Shown here: positions 1 to 11,789 of the stretch, piece by piece | How the letters are laid out: each line of letters starts with the position of its first letter | Position numbering within the stretch: position 1 is the stretch's first letter | DNA from: Scleromitrula shiraiana | Lineage: Eukaryota > Ascomycota > Leotiomycetes > Helotiales > Sclerotiniaceae | Reading direction: 5' to 3' | DNA: 64,000 nt | Assembly: GCA_028455995.1 (NCBI GenBank) | Contig: JABELC010000010.1 | Location: 1,266,001 to 1,330,000 of the forward strand | The notes under the pieces: generated by a model | Told to the model about the DNA's origin: nothing | Database searches by the model: none | Seen by the model: only the letters and a program-made list of their open reading frames with translations | Made by a program: the position numbers and the translations under genes

Positions 1-1378
1 GTTTAGTTTTGGGGTTTGGTCTGCTAGTGGAAGGATCAACGATGGATGGTTGATGAGCTAGAATTTCTTTCTTAGTTGAAGTTATCTTTTTGGGTGTTCC
101 GCGCTTGACTTCACGGTGGTGCAAACGTATGGGTTCTTGGTCGGGTGTGTGTTGTATGCTACCACTTGAAGCTGTTCTGTGTAATAATTCATGATGGCGC
201 CATGGATCATAAGTTGGCACTGGCTGTCTAATTTCGATCGTGTCGGTAGTGTATCTAGGTTTGTGATTTGAATGGCTTTCTGAATCACGGTGGGGTGGGG
301 GACGTAAGCCTGCGGCTGGTACGAGCCAGTCGTGTTGTTGTTGTTGTTGTTGCGAATACCACGATTCATAGCTGGGTGCTCTTTCCATACTGTTTCGTGG
401 ATCTGTCAAGCCCGCATATGAATCGAGGTGTGATTCATAGCTGGGTGCACTGTCACTTGGTGCCTCGCAAACTAAATCTGTAGGGCTGAAGAATTGTCGG
501 TCTTGAATGTCTGTATGCTCTTCAGTGGTTTCTTGTTGAAAATCTTCGGGATTATTCCATCGCTCACTTTGGTGATGTTGAGATTCGTAGCTAGGTGCTT
601 CCTCGTCATGGCTTGTCCATTGCTGTCGAGTTGAATAATATGGATTCTCTTCATCAGGTGTCTTTTGGTCCATCTCAAGAGACTCTGCCCAAGATTGACG
701 TCTTGAATGGGCGTCAGAGTGGTCTAGTTCTTCTCCATTAATTTCGGATCTCTTTGATGCATGCCTTTCTCTTCGATGGCCTCTGAACCATCGGTAAAGT
801 AGCACAGCGCAGAGTACCATAAGACAGAAGCTTATACCTATTGCAAGCCCAATGCCAATTTCTGCCCCGGAAGATAAATCCGAATCGGTTGACAGTGACT
901 TGGTTGTTTCATCTGCTCTAATTGTCACTGATGAAGTAGTACTACTGATGTTGAAATAGTGCGATCTGAACGAAGGAAAGGTACTTGAGGTACTATTATT
1001 GTAGATGGTGAAGTAGAAAACATTCGATGCTGATAGGTTGTGTGGTGATGCATCCACAACCCAATTCAATGATTGGACATTTGTGGCGTTTTCTACAGAG
1101 TGTTTAATATTAGAAGATTCGGTAGGAAAAAGAACTTTATACTCACGATAGAAAGGGGCACTAGAATCACAGCCAGCGCTATTCCCTGCACAATCAAGAA
1201 CTTGACTAAAGTTCATAACAATCCCTTCAAAGTCAGAAGTCCATGCTAAATCAATTTTCGAGCCTTCTCGGAAGACACGATTATCACTGTAATCCTGAAC
1301 TGTGCTTCCTGGTGACGGCGGGTTGACGAAACTGTTCACCGGCTCTTCACGACCCATTAGTCTGGACGGAATATGCAT
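1..1378 (-). CDS. Single-pass membrane protein with Ser/Thr-rich ectodomain and long cytoplasmic tail (partial, runs off left edge)
   Basis: I do not recognise a named gene. Reading leftward from an ATG at 1378, an open frame continues to position 1 across one intron (1093-1146, GTGAGT..TAG), so the C-terminus is outside the window. The ectodomain has several N-glycosylation sequons (NFS, NAT, NLS, NST, NIS) and a sandwich-like start (VNSFVNPPSPGST) like fungal Ser/Thr-rich wall or membrane proteins. One hydrophobic helix follows (AEIGIGLAIGISFCLMVLCA), then basic residues and a long polar tail. The tail holds three copies of APSYES and a Gln run. No signal peptide follows the ATG, and an in-frame stop lies just upstream near 1398, so a leader exon further upstream is likely missing from this model. 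Role is unknown; a surface sensor or adhesion role is only a guess. Confidence 0.6.
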   Translation of the reverse strand, partial: MHIPSRLMGREEPVNSFVNPPSPGSTVQDYSDNRVFREGSKIDLAWTSDFEGIVMNFSQVLDCAGNSAGCDSSAPFYREYKVLFPTESSNIKHSVENATNVQSLNWVVDASPHNLSASNVFYFTIYNNSTSSTFPSFRSHYFNISSTTSSVTIRADETTKSLSTDSDLSSGAEIGIGLAIGISFCLMVLCAVLLYRWFRGHRRERHASKRSEINGEELDHSDAHSRRQSWAESLEMDQKTPDEENPYYSTRQQWTSHDEEAPSYESQHHQSERWNNPEDFQQETTEEHTDIQDRQFFSPTDLVCEAPSDSAPSYESHLDSYAGLTDPRNSMERAPSYESWYSQQQQQQHDWLVPAAGLRPPPHRDSESHSNHKPRYTTDTIEIRQPVPTYDPWRHHELLHRTASSGSIQHTPDQEPIRLHHREVKRGTPKKITSTKKEILAHQPSIVDPSTSRPNPKTK

Positions 1379-2150
1379 TGCTGCTATTTGTATCTAAATT
1401 ATTGAAACTTCAGGCATGTAGTCAACAAATTGAATCGACAACATGTTGGAAGGAGAGAAGAGCCAAAGTAGGCGAACAACGTGAAGAATATATGGCTCAT
1501 CAATGTTATCTAAGCTTAGACCATCGACGTAGAAGAAAGTTCCTAGGGAACCAAAACAGGCACGAACTAGGTAAAAACAGCATTCTCGAACTATCAAAAA
1601 CGTAGTTCAGCTCTATAGACCTAAGTAGTCCATCGGCCGACCTCTCAAATTTTCAATGTTGGTATGTATCCTAAAGTACAACGAATTACCTTGCTTATGA
1701 CCGGCCATATCAACTGGTAAGCGCCCAGATTGTATATGCGACCACGTTCATGGCACGAGCGTCGTGTTGGTACATTGACACAGGCCAATGATCGAGTGCG
1801 ATACAACTTAGTAAGGCCTCATTCGAAGGCCTAGTCTGGTGAGCAAAAGGTAGAAAGGAAGACCGAAATATTTGTTTATTTGACTATGATATCAGAAAAA
1901 TCGTAAGCTCTATGGTTCTCGACTAACTTGATCGAATGTTCTGAAATAGGTATTGTTGAAGGCTGTGGTGCAAAATTTTCGCCCTTCACGGAGCTACGAT
2001 AGGAAACAACCTGAGAAAGCATGACATAGCAAAGATATCGTATTCCAAGCTTCGATTGATGAGAATAATCTTGCCTGTGAATATACAACATCCCATTGAC
2101 TCACCATAAGCTCATTTGCGACCTGATGGAATTGCGGCCCATTGTTTTCA
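1379..2150. other. Intergenic, no supported gene
   Basis: Short open frames of about 67-75 codons occur on both strands, but none has recognisable domain content or a convincing splice partner. The missing leader exon of the left-edge membrane protein may lie in 1400-1600; I could not fix it. Confidence 0.4.
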
Positions 2151-3105
2151 TTAGACATGTCCTTGACGATATCTGAAGGCTATCATTCGTAAGACTGCTC
2201 GAGTTTCTGACAATATAACAAAGATGAGGTCTATGCTTTCCACTTCCAAGCCCTCTTCTCCACTGAATAAAAAAATTCGAACTCCAACAACACAGAACAT
2301 AGCACCGGAAAGAAGGGCCGCGTCAAACAAGGCCACCCCACGATAATTTTTCAAGACACTCTCACCTAAGATTTTGCCACCAACAGGACTACCAAGCATT
2401 GTACCCAAGCCTCGAACAAAATAGACAAACCCATTTACACTTGCATAGGCATGAAGGCCAAATACTTCCGCTGCCATCTTTTCGATAAATCCCTAAGTCA
2501 AGTGTGCATGATAGGAAACGGAAGATTAATGAGACTCACCGTTGGAAACAAAGCATTATAACCACCACCTGAAGCTCCATAAAATATCACAAAGAGCAAC
2601 CAAAGCGCCTTACTGCCACTCCCAGTTGCACTTTCTAGCCAAAATCCGAGAACAGATATCACGCACAGAATAACCGTTAAAATCAAAGTATCCTGTCTTC
2701 CAAATTTATCTCCTGCAAAGCCTGTCAAGATTCGACTCAGGGAATTAATTCCATTAGATACGGCAAGTAGTGATGCACCGAACGAAGAAGTATACCCAAG
2801 AGCGACAGAATACTCGGCCAAAAATATCAGTGTGCACCATTACTGCTAGTATTTTTGGGGAGCATGGTTTGCGTCGGTGAAATAGAGTAACTTTGAGAAG
2901 CTCCACAAGACTGATTAAGACCAATAGTGATACAAATAGTCAAAAAACTCGAGATGAGAACTAAAATTTGTCTCTGTCGAGTGATTGGACGTAATTCTAT
3001 GGCATTTTAGGGAGAAGATTGATCTGCCAAGACATGTAATGAAGGACTTTCATCATGCGTATGATCGATTTCGGTAAGGGGAAGACTAGACACTGTAGAA
3101 TCCAT
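2151..3105 (-). pseudogene. MFS transporter pseudogene (monocarboxylate-transporter-like), internally deleted
   Basis: From the ATG at 3105 the frame gives a short hydrophilic leader, then an in-frame TAA, then what looks like a first membrane helix (ILVLISSFLTICITIG) and a few loop residues before a second stop. The next recognisable segment (2498-2821 and 2151-2492, joined across an intron at 2493-2539) is the C-terminal half of a major facilitator. It has helices of a second bundle and the loop motif GFAGDKFGRQ. The region between, corresponding to roughly helices 2-6, is absent. Intact fungal monocarboxylate-type transporters have 12 helices and 400-500 residues, so this copy has lost about half of that plus gained a stop. 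It sits beside an intact methyltransferase and a block of degraded transposons, which fits local decay. Family is inferred from the helix pattern and loop motif. Confidence 0.75.
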
Positions 3106-3484
3106 AATACCGCAACTAATGGTGATTTATACTATATAAAGTTGTTCCTATTAATATCACATTTTCGAGGACAAGGGAACATATATATACCATAATGTAG
3201 TGCTGATAGCAAAAGCTAGATGTAGATGTAGAGATTCCTTCCGTCAATTCCCGCCTATTATATTACTAATGCCGAGTATATCCATTTGTGCACGACAGCG
3301 CAACTTTTAGATCAATATATGGTTCGGTTGTGATTTCATAATTTGACTAAAGAGAACCAAGATCATTAAGATCGACAGGATGGTATGAAAATATCAGATA
3401 TTCAAATCCATTAGTCTCAGTTAGTATGAGGAATAGTATTTCTCATGTTTTGAATACGTCTTATTATAGTACAATATACAAAAA
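3106..3484. other. Intergenic, no gene seen
   Basis: Lies between the start of the MFS pseudogene and the stop codon of the methyltransferase, both on the minus strand. It holds the remains of the MFS promoter and the methyltransferase 3' region. No repeat or ORF stands out. Confidence 0.5.
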
Positions 3485-4455
3485 TCACTTCTTCCTAGTG
3501 ACGACAAACTCAAGCATTTGAAGTTCCTTGCCCATGTAAGCAGTATCTTTGGGATCATAGCCAACATCTTCCCATGTTCTAACTCTGACTTGAGTCTCCC
3601 ACAAAGTTCCCGTCTGCTCCCCAACTAATTCCCACATCCTCTTCCAAGATTCCGGCGTCTGTAACTCGGCTCGATACTTGGATCCAGTCACTTCGCCTAC
3701 TTTCGTTGTTAAACCTCCAGCCTGAAATCCGATGATAAGACTTCCAGACCCTTTCGTTAGTAGACTGAGTTGAACCGCAGCTGCAAGTTGGGTCTCCAGA
3801 TCCCATTGGTGTAGGACATGTGTCACGGAGATTATATCAATCTTTCCTCTTAACTGCAATAATTTGTCCCCGGGACTCAAGATATCGCTCTCAATATAGT
3901 CAATACAGAACTTCTCTCTATCGTTGAACAGTTGGTAGCCCAGTTCCCAGTGATTAACTATATCAACAGCATGCAAATTCTTGCTCGGTGCTCCATTAAA
4001 AACAAGTTGACGCAGGTCACATCCCATGAAACATCCAACATCAAGGAAAGATTGACCTTCTTTGAGACGCGATAACACTTCAGGATATGCCGGTGATCGA
4101 ACGATCATAGGATCGAGGAACTTGGCCATGCCAGTGCATGGATATTGACGGATGTTCCATGCTTTATCACGCTGTTCATGGGTGAAAAATTTTCAGCACA
4201 TATGAAAACAGACATTGAGATAACCAGATCTTACAATATCGTATACATGTTCTCTGACTTTATCTGATGGTATGCCACTGTATTCTTCAAGCAAGCGACG
4301 GCTCTACGTTGATACGTCAGTCTTTGGCCCTTAGTTTACAAGTTACAGGAAGTCTTCACCTCAGGAATAATTTTATTATCGATATTAGGAAGGTACCAAG
4401 GGTAGTCCTTGCTTAAGGGCACAGTTCCCACTGGGTCAGACGTCGTGGGTGACAT
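3485..4455 (-). CDS. Class I SAM-dependent methyltransferase (fungal secondary-metabolite type)
   Basis: Three exons (4360-4455, 4235-4303, 3485-4171) with introns of 56 and 63 bp encode 283 residues. The N-terminal segment contains LLEEYSGIPSDKVREHVYD and then RDKAWNIRQYPCTG, the signature stretch of fungal methyltransferases found in meroterpenoid and related clusters (AusD/AndD-type). The SAM-binding motif I is FLDVGCFMGCDLRQL (about residues 97-111), followed by an acidic strand end (HAVDIVNHW) and a post-I region IDIISVTHVLHQW. Family members usually methylate a small hydroxyl or carboxyl substrate using S-adenosylmethionine; the actual substrate here is unknown. No polyketide or terpene synthase is in the window, so if it belonged to a cluster the rest is elsewhere or lost. 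The neighbouring broken transporter could be a relic of such a set (inference). Start choice rests on the ATG at 4455 with all phases intact. Confidence 0.85.
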
Positions 4456-4629
4456 GGTGGAATTATAGCGACGCAGTTCAATAATTGTAAAGGTTAAGTT
4501 TTAAGAAAGACAATTCTTTAGTATCTTGCAAGGACGAAAGGACGAGCTTTTGTTGTGATGTTACTGCGCCATGGAGCTGCATTGGACGTGTCATGGGTTG
4601 TTGGAAGAAAGAGAAAAATGTAGAATCTA

Positions 4630-5739
4630 CACATTACATGATAATCGCTAAGCATCGGAACGTAATGGCGCTAGGCATAAATCACATAATTAAGGCATAA
4701 ATCACGTAATTAAGGCATAAATCACATAATTAAATTTGAATTTAAAGCTAAAATCATAGAATTGTATTATATTTAATATAAATTTAAATTATTAATAATT
4801 AAATTTTTCTATATTATGATTTTTTATATTATAAGTATATTATAATTATATTATGAGTATATTATAAATATATTATGAATATATTATGAGTATATTATAA
4901 ATATATTATAAATACATTACAAATATATTATAAATATATTATAAATAAATTAATTAATATTATTTTAATAATTAAAATATAATTCAAATTCTTTTATTAT
5001 TTTTATTAATTTATTTAATTATATATATATTTTTTAATCAAAATAATTTTTTAAAATTTAAAATATTATATTAAAATATTATTTAATTTAATATTTAATA
5101 TCTTAATTTAAATTTATTTTTAATTCTTTTCAAAATATTTTATATAATAAGAAGATTTTATTTAACATAAATATTATATATATTAAAAATTTTAAGTTTT
5201 TATATAATAATTTTCATTTTTATAATTATTATATTAGAATATTATTTAATATAATTTTAATTTAAATGAAATATTTAAATTTAATTTTTTAATAATATTA
5301 TATTAATTATTAATATTTAATCTTTAAATATTAATAATAAATAATTTAATAAAAAAATAATATTTATTTAATATTTTAAATAATTTTATAGATAATCAAT
5401 TAATTTATTTATATTAATATAAAAAATAATTTATATAAAATTATTAACTTGAAAGATTTTTTAATAATTTATATATTAATATATTTTAATTTAAATTTAA
5501 TTAAATATTAATAATAAAATATATTTTTAATATTAAAATTATAATTTATTTTATTTTATATTATATAAAATAAAATTAAATTTAATTATTTATAATATAT
5601 ATTAATCAAGTTTATACTAATAATTAAAAATTGATAATTAAAACTTGATAACTAAAAATTGATACCTTAAAAGAATGGATTACAATGTAATCAAAGAGTA
5701 GCCGTACGTTTCGATGCTAAGCGATTACCATGTAATGCG
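4630..5739. mobile_element. Degraded AT-rich element A with terminal inverted repeats and TA target duplication
   Basis: Left end 4632-4664 and right end 5705-5737 are inverted copies of 33 bp with three differences, two of them G/A. Both ends are flanked by TA (4628-4629 and 5740-5741), as expected for Tc1/mariner-superfamily insertion. The interior is almost pure A/T with no open frame, as repeat-induced point mutation leaves behind. Three 20-bp tandem units (aggcataaatcac[a/g]taatta) sit just inside the left end at 4673-4732. No transposase remains, so it may be a MITE or a mutated full element. Confidence 0.7.
4673..4732. repeat. Three tandem 20-bp units inside element A
   Basis: The unit aggcataaatcacataatta is present three times head to tail; the middle copy differs by one A-to-G base. 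It lies immediately inside the left inverted repeat of element A and has no counterpart at the right end. Confidence 0.85.
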
Positions 5740-5756
5740 TAACCCGAAATGTACTA

Positions 5757-7088
5757 TCCCGTTCATCAATTCGGTCTATTAACAAATCGACTTATTCACA
5801 AATCGACCTATTCACAATTCGGTCTACTCGGTTAAATTAAAATTGAAGCACGCGCCAATTGCCGAAAACCCTCAAAATCGACGATTTTATATAAATCACC
5901 TCTTACGCCGACGTGAATAAATCGATCATTTATTTATAGAATTATTTAAGATATTAAATAAAGATTATTTTTATATTAAAATATTTACTATTAAAATTTA
6001 AAGATTAAATAATGATTTTAAAATTTATAATATTTATTTAAATATAAAGTAAAAATCATATAAAAATACTATAATTTTAAGTTGATTTAAATCAAGCAAA
6101 TTACTATATTAGAAAATAATAAAGATATATATGAATATATAAAAGAAAAACTTTTATTTAATATAAATATTATATATTAAAATATAATATAATAATCTTG
6201 AAAAATCGAAGTTTTAAAGGTATTTTTAACTCGTTAAAATTTTTAAAAATCTTAATAATTCATTCAAATCAAAATTATATTAAATAATATTTTAATATAG
6301 TAATTATAAGGATATAAATTATCATATATAAAAATTTGAAGTGATTTTAATGATTTTTAAAAATCGAAGTTATGATGGTGCTTAGTGCTTATAAACATTA
6401 TATATACTTTTTTTAACTTTATTATATTATATTTTTTATATATCTTTAATATATATAATATTTATATTAAATAGAAGTCTGTTTTTTATATATTTATATA
6501 TATTTTTATTATTTTCTAATATGGTAATTTACTCGATTTAAATCAAGTTAAAAATATTGTATTTTTATATGATTTTTACTTTATATTTAATTAAATATTA
6601 TAAATTTTAAAATCATTATTTAATCTTTATATATTAATAGCGAAAACTTCAATATAAAAATAATTTCTATTCAAAATTGTAAATAATTTTATAAATAATT
6701 GATCGATTTATTTACGTCGGCGTAAGAGGTGATTTATATAAAATCTTCGATTTTGAGGGTTTTTCGGTAATTTGCGCGTGCTTCAATTTTAATTTAACCG
6801 AGTATTCACAATTCAGTCTATTTACAAATCAGCCGCCCGATTGATTAATCGAAGAGAATAATGTGAATAAGTTGAAGATACTAGTAGTAATAAATCAAAA
6901 ATAAAAAAAGAATTATTTTAATCATTTTAATTTTTTTTAAATTATCAATTTATTCTAATTGAATAAAATAAATATCAATTAAACGTTTTAATTAAATCAA
7001 AAAGCTAATTGATAGATTTATAAATTTATGAAGGTTAATTCATCAATCGAGCGTCCGATTAACTAATAGGCCAAATTGATGAACGGGG
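5757..7088. mobile_element. Degraded element B with terminal inverted repeats and a large internal palindrome
   Basis: The left end at 5757 (tcccgttcatcaatt) and the right end at 7088 (read inward, ccccgttcatcaatt) are inverted copies over about 30 bp, most differences being C/T or G/A. TA dinucleotides flank both ends (5755-5756 and 7089-7090). Inside, 5826 to about 6190 is the inverted copy of about 6440 to 6803, giving arms of roughly 365 bp around a centre near 6314; again the arm differences are mostly transitions. No coding capacity is left. Element B starts 17 bp after element A ends. Confidence 0.7.
5826..6803. repeat. Palindrome with about 365-bp arms inside element B
   Basis: Outer arm sequence actcggttaaattaaaattg at 5826 recurs inverted, ending at 6803. 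GC-richer landmarks such as cctcttacgccgacgtgaat (near 5899) and its reverse complement with one change (near 6712) confirm the pairing. The spacer is about 240 bp. Confidence 0.75.
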
Positions 7089-7247
7089 TACTAGTACAAG
7101 CCATCATCCATCCGCCACCAGCTTTAAGAACGCCCATCCCATCATACTATACGTTTTCGCTCATATTACAGACAGTCCCAATTGGAGATTGTATCCAGTG
7201 AATTCAGAGATAAAAATATAACCTTTTAGTTAGGAACATATCCCGCT

Positions 7248-10200
7248 CTATTTCTTGAAAGCCGCCGATACATCTGTTCGTGTCCATTCAGTAACTACTT
7301 CTCCGTCATATACATCTCTGCTAATTGTTAATATTCTGTCCTCAACCTTCTCGTAAAATTTTTCGCATTGTTGGTATACTTTGATAACAAGTTCACGACT
7401 AAGACCTGGATCATCGGCATCTCCAAAGTGTTTTTCGACTCGTTTCTTAAGTGTCTCGATTCCTTTTCTGATTTCCTTCGCATCATAACCAGCCAGTATT
7501 TTCTTAAATGTGTTCTTGGAATGGCTAGGCATTGATGAAATCTTCGAGGCTGGTTCGCCAGGTTGGCGTGAAAGCATGAGACTTTCTGTACTTTCCAAGA
7601 AATCCAGAAGCTTGCCTAACGGCCTTCGGATGACAGCATCTAGATATAGAGTCATGTGTTCATCCATTTCTTGAGTTGCATTCTCTTTCCATTCTTCCAG
7701 CACTGGATTTGAGCGGGTATCCACTTCCTCTAGGTAGTGATTCATATTTTCGATGAGTAGAATCTGGTAGTTGAGAGCCTCCTTATCCTCTGGATCGGCA
7801 CCAGCAGTTTGAGCACCAGGGTTCTCTCTAGCGATAACTTTGAGAGATTCAAACATGGTCTTGTTCAGTCGTGAATAAGCGTTATTTACGATTTGTCGAA
7901 CTTCAAGGTCATCAGCTGACACAAGCATTGTTTCTAATGCCAAAGAAAAGGAGGGAAATATTTTAATGAAACCAATGACACCCTTGCGCTTCTTGATTTT
8001 AACTTTGGTGTCTTCAATCGCACGGATTTGCTCATCGAGGAATTTGGTAAAAAGACCGAGTAGTCGAGCGTGCAACTTCTGCAGAGTACGGGCAAGATAT
8101 TCTTGACTCGATTCCTCAAGGTCAACAAGCTTGCGCTCAATTGCTGCGAGGACTCCTACTCCTTGCCTATGTTTTAATTAGTGGTGCGTATCAAAAACAG
8201 ATTTGAAATTTAAGACTTACAAAGCATCCGCTTGTATAGACCAATCAATAAGTGCTTGTAAATCACCAAAAAAGAAAGCATAGATCTCTTCCATTGTTTG
8301 GACAACCCGTTTTGCTAGACTTCGGTTAGGATCCATAACCTTGGGCCGCCTCAAGTCGCTGCCTCGTCGCATATCTGGTGGAGCAGAAGCAACAGCGTCC
8401 GCGAAATCATGCTGTTCAAGGGAAGTAACGTGGAAAAACTCAACGATGAAGTTTTGTTCCATGCTCATTATGGTTACCATCTCATCAAGTGCCCCAGCAA
8501 ATACTTCGTGCTGCTGCAGTCGGCCATCTGTTTTATCAACAGCAGCCTTACTACCTCCATCGCCTTGAGATCGCAAGGTCTTTGCCAATGTTTGACTTCT
8601 CTTTACCGTCAGCTTTCTGGCAGCAGTGGAAGCAAGACCTTCTGTATGTTTTTCGGTTTGTGAAGTGAACAAGATGTCAGCCTCGTCTCCATGCGGTTTT
8701 CTAGCAATCCGCTTCCAAGCAAAAACCGCATCTCTAAACTCGTCTTGATATAACGGTTTACAAGCGAGTTCGTAATCTTGCAAGAATCTTTCCCACTCAA
8801 CATGAGCGACCTCTCGAGAGAACAGCATTAGCGGACTGTATCTCCATAGTACATTACGGGCAAGATCATGATGGCGAGGGTCAAGTTTTCCTTTACCAGC
8901 AGCTCTAGTAAGGTTACCACCCTTCTCCCGGTCTAGCGCTTTCCTAGTCTCGTCAATTGCAGCACGGAATTTCATATGCAAGAAAGCATGTAAGCGTTGT
9001 AGGAAATCAACGCTTGTAGTCCAGTAAACATCCTTCTTTTCTTGCAGAACTCGCATGCTTCCAATCTCACTGTTTCCGAAACCTCCAATTTTCCCGGAGC
9101 GAACACTGCCATCCTCACTAGGTCTGGGACCAGAGATACTCAATGATGGATCGATGGTGACCATAGCTTTGAATAAAACAACTAGAGCCTTCTCAATTTG
9201 CTCAAGATCGCGTGGGCGCTCCAGTGATGCTGTTTTGAGACTCTCTAGCTGTGATGATGAAATAGAAATTGTGTCTAACAAGGTTTGCAGCTCAGTCTGC
9301 AAGAGTTTTTGGTTGGCTGTCTGGACCTGCAGACCTTGTGACTGGGCTTCAATATATGCGATATCTTCGTTAAGCGTCTAAACATGTCAATATATGCAAC
9401 AATTAGAGAAAATGAATACTGGTAACTTACTCCAAGCTCCACAAGATATAATGTGAGCAAGCCATCAAGCTCCTCACACTCATCCATGCATTTATCTAAA
9501 CCCATCTTAATTGCTTCAACTCGCTCATCTTCTTCGTCCAATCTATTTAACCACCCTCCAGCCTGCATCTTATTCAATTCTCGTTCGACGTCATCTTTCA
9601 AAGCGTCAATACTTTTCGTATGTACGCCTTCACCAACCCATCCAAAATCATCCCAAGCATTGACGAGATCAGATCCTCTACCATCCAGAAAACTAGGATC
9701 AATCCCCAAAGAAGCAAGTTCCTTTTGCATCGTTTCCGAGGCAGGTTTTGGTCTTCGGGCCTCCCGAGCCTTTGGTTTTTCTAACCCAGCCACTTCTTGT
9801 GACTCTTTAGCGGAACCATCCACGCTAACAGGACGATCTTTATCAGGTACTGTTATCTTGACTTCAGGAATAGCTTCTGTGTTTGCAGTGCGTGATGATG
9901 ACTTTTCAGCAGGGTTATCCAATACCGAAGGAGGGGAAATCGCAGGGGTTGCTGCTGGTGTAGCCGCTGGTGGAGTTGAGCTGTCGTTGCTTAAACCACG
10001 AAGCAGAGAAGGCGCCGGAACTACACCCGTAATTCCGTCAGGACCACTAGTTGCTTTTGCTGCCAAAGCTGCTTCTCTGAGACGTTCCGCTGCACCACCA
10101 GCACGGGGTTTGAATGCGGAAGCGTTTTTAGCGGCCCTAAGAAACGTATTTGCAATATCTCCTTTTGATTTCTTCTTGATCATTGGTCCAAGACCTGGCC

Positions 10201-11789
10201 GTGCCTCCTCCTCTTCTGTCTCTGGAGATATTGGGCTCGTCGGCGAAACGATCGGAGAGATAGGAGAAGTGACAGCCGGAGCGGTTGTCGTGCTTGAAGC
10301 AACTTCGTTCTTACTCTTTTCTTCTATGCTCTGGGGAGGAATTTCTGGAGAAGTTGTTTCTGTGAGCTTGGCATCAATGCTACCATCTCCATTTGTTTCT
10401 CGCTCACGGGGTATTGATCGCTCACTACTACGTGTGGGGGGTCGTATATCATCCCTACGCATACCAGGGCTAGCTAAAGGAGCCGGTACGATGTTGTCAA
10501 TAGAGTTTGCTCCACGTAAAAGGGATGCGTCTCCAATATTGGGCATTGGAGGTCGTCGTCTTTCGGGAGGAATTGTCAAAGGAGCTGGCATGGGCGGTGC
10601 CTCGTCTGATACGTCTCTTTTAAGGCTTGCAAAACTGGGATCTGGAGATACACGTTGAGAATTCGGTGTTACACTACGATCAGGAAAGCGACCAGGTTGG
10701 TTTGGCTGACCATTGAAACCACCACGAGAGCGAGGTGGTGGTCCAATACTATCATCACTGCGACCGAACGATTCCTGACTGGGGTTTGTCCCCTCCAATC
10801 TTCGCGAACTAGCCTGGCTCTGTTGTGGTGTGATTGCGCCCGATCTAAGGTTGGGGTTTGGTGATACGTCACGCCCGGATCGCGTCGATGGTCGAGAATT
10901 CTGCGGTGGGAAGGCTGGACTCGTACTTAGCGGGGGTAGATTCTGACCTGGCTGGCGTAACACAGCATCTCGACTCGGTTGTTTACGCAACACGGGCTCC
11001 CGAGACGGTTGTCTAAATGGGCGAGGTTGGTTCTGTTCAAATTGAGACGACCCAGGAGGTGGTATTTGCTGAGGAGGTTGTGGTCGTTGAGGTGGCTGGG
11101 CTGACACTGGTTGTTGTCGTGAGGAGGTCGGAACACCAGACAATTGTTCTCTTTCTTTTGCGTCAAATCCAATAAGTTCTGGTATCCTTCCACCTGTGTA
11201 TTTCGAGAATATTTTGATCAAGCTGGCAATAAAAAATTGCTTCTCCTTCTGGGTATTGGCTTGCCAATAGTATGGTTTCCCAATCGTCACAATAAATCCC
11301 ATTCCGCCGGCCCATTGCTTGCGCTGTTCTTCTTCCACATTTCCAGGAACTGCTCCGCTAAAAGATTCTACCGCAGTTAAGTCATCAAGCATCCAGGTCT
11401 TGCCTATCGAAAAGCTTCCATTTGCATTCTCTCTGGCCTTGTGCATACGGACTCGTCCAGATTTGCGCACAGCGACAATTATGAGACGTGGTTTCTTAAG
11501 ATCGGGATTGGAAGTCGGCGGCGGCGGAGAGGAAGGATACGCCGCATCTTCAATGATTCTGATATGTGTAATATATGATTCCAATACTAAAAAGTCGAAG
11601 GTCAGTTTGCATTAACAGCGCAAGTTCCACTGGACTTGTCTTACAAGAGCCATCCGCATCTTTTTTACCAAAGCAGCTATCAATGATGCGTCTCTTCTCA
11701 TCCTCAAACCTCTCTGCTCTACTCATGCCGCCATTACTTCTATCACTACCGTTGACCCCGCTAGGTCCATTTCGTGAGGAACCGTCCAT
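7248..11789 (-). CDS. SEC3: Exocyst complex subunit Sec3
   Basis: Four exons (11645-11789, 9431-11586, 8221-9377, 7248-8166) with introns of 58, 53 and 54 bp give 1458 residues, close to the size of yeast Sec3. Residues about 49-185 match the Sec3 N-terminal PH-like domain that binds PI(4,5)P2 and Rho GTPases (SLLESYITHIRIIEDAAYPS; VRKSGRVRMHKARENANG; FSIGKTWMLDDLTAV). A long Pro/Ser/Gln-rich disordered linker follows to about residue 640, then coiled coil (ELNKMQAGGWLNRLDEEDER onward) and the helical C-terminal exocyst bundle ending with WTRTDVSAAFKK. Known family role: landmark subunit tethering secretory vesicles to sites of polarised growth such as hyphal tips. It is divergent from the SRP40 gene across a 757-bp shared upstream region. 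A 401-codon open frame antisense to the linker is a composition shadow. Confidence 0.95.

Noticed and set aside
9453..10658. 401-codon plus-strand open frame antisense to SEC3
   Set aside because: It lies exactly opposite the Pro/Ser-rich disordered linker of Sec3. Composition there removes stops in the antisense frame, and the product is low-complexity with no domain.
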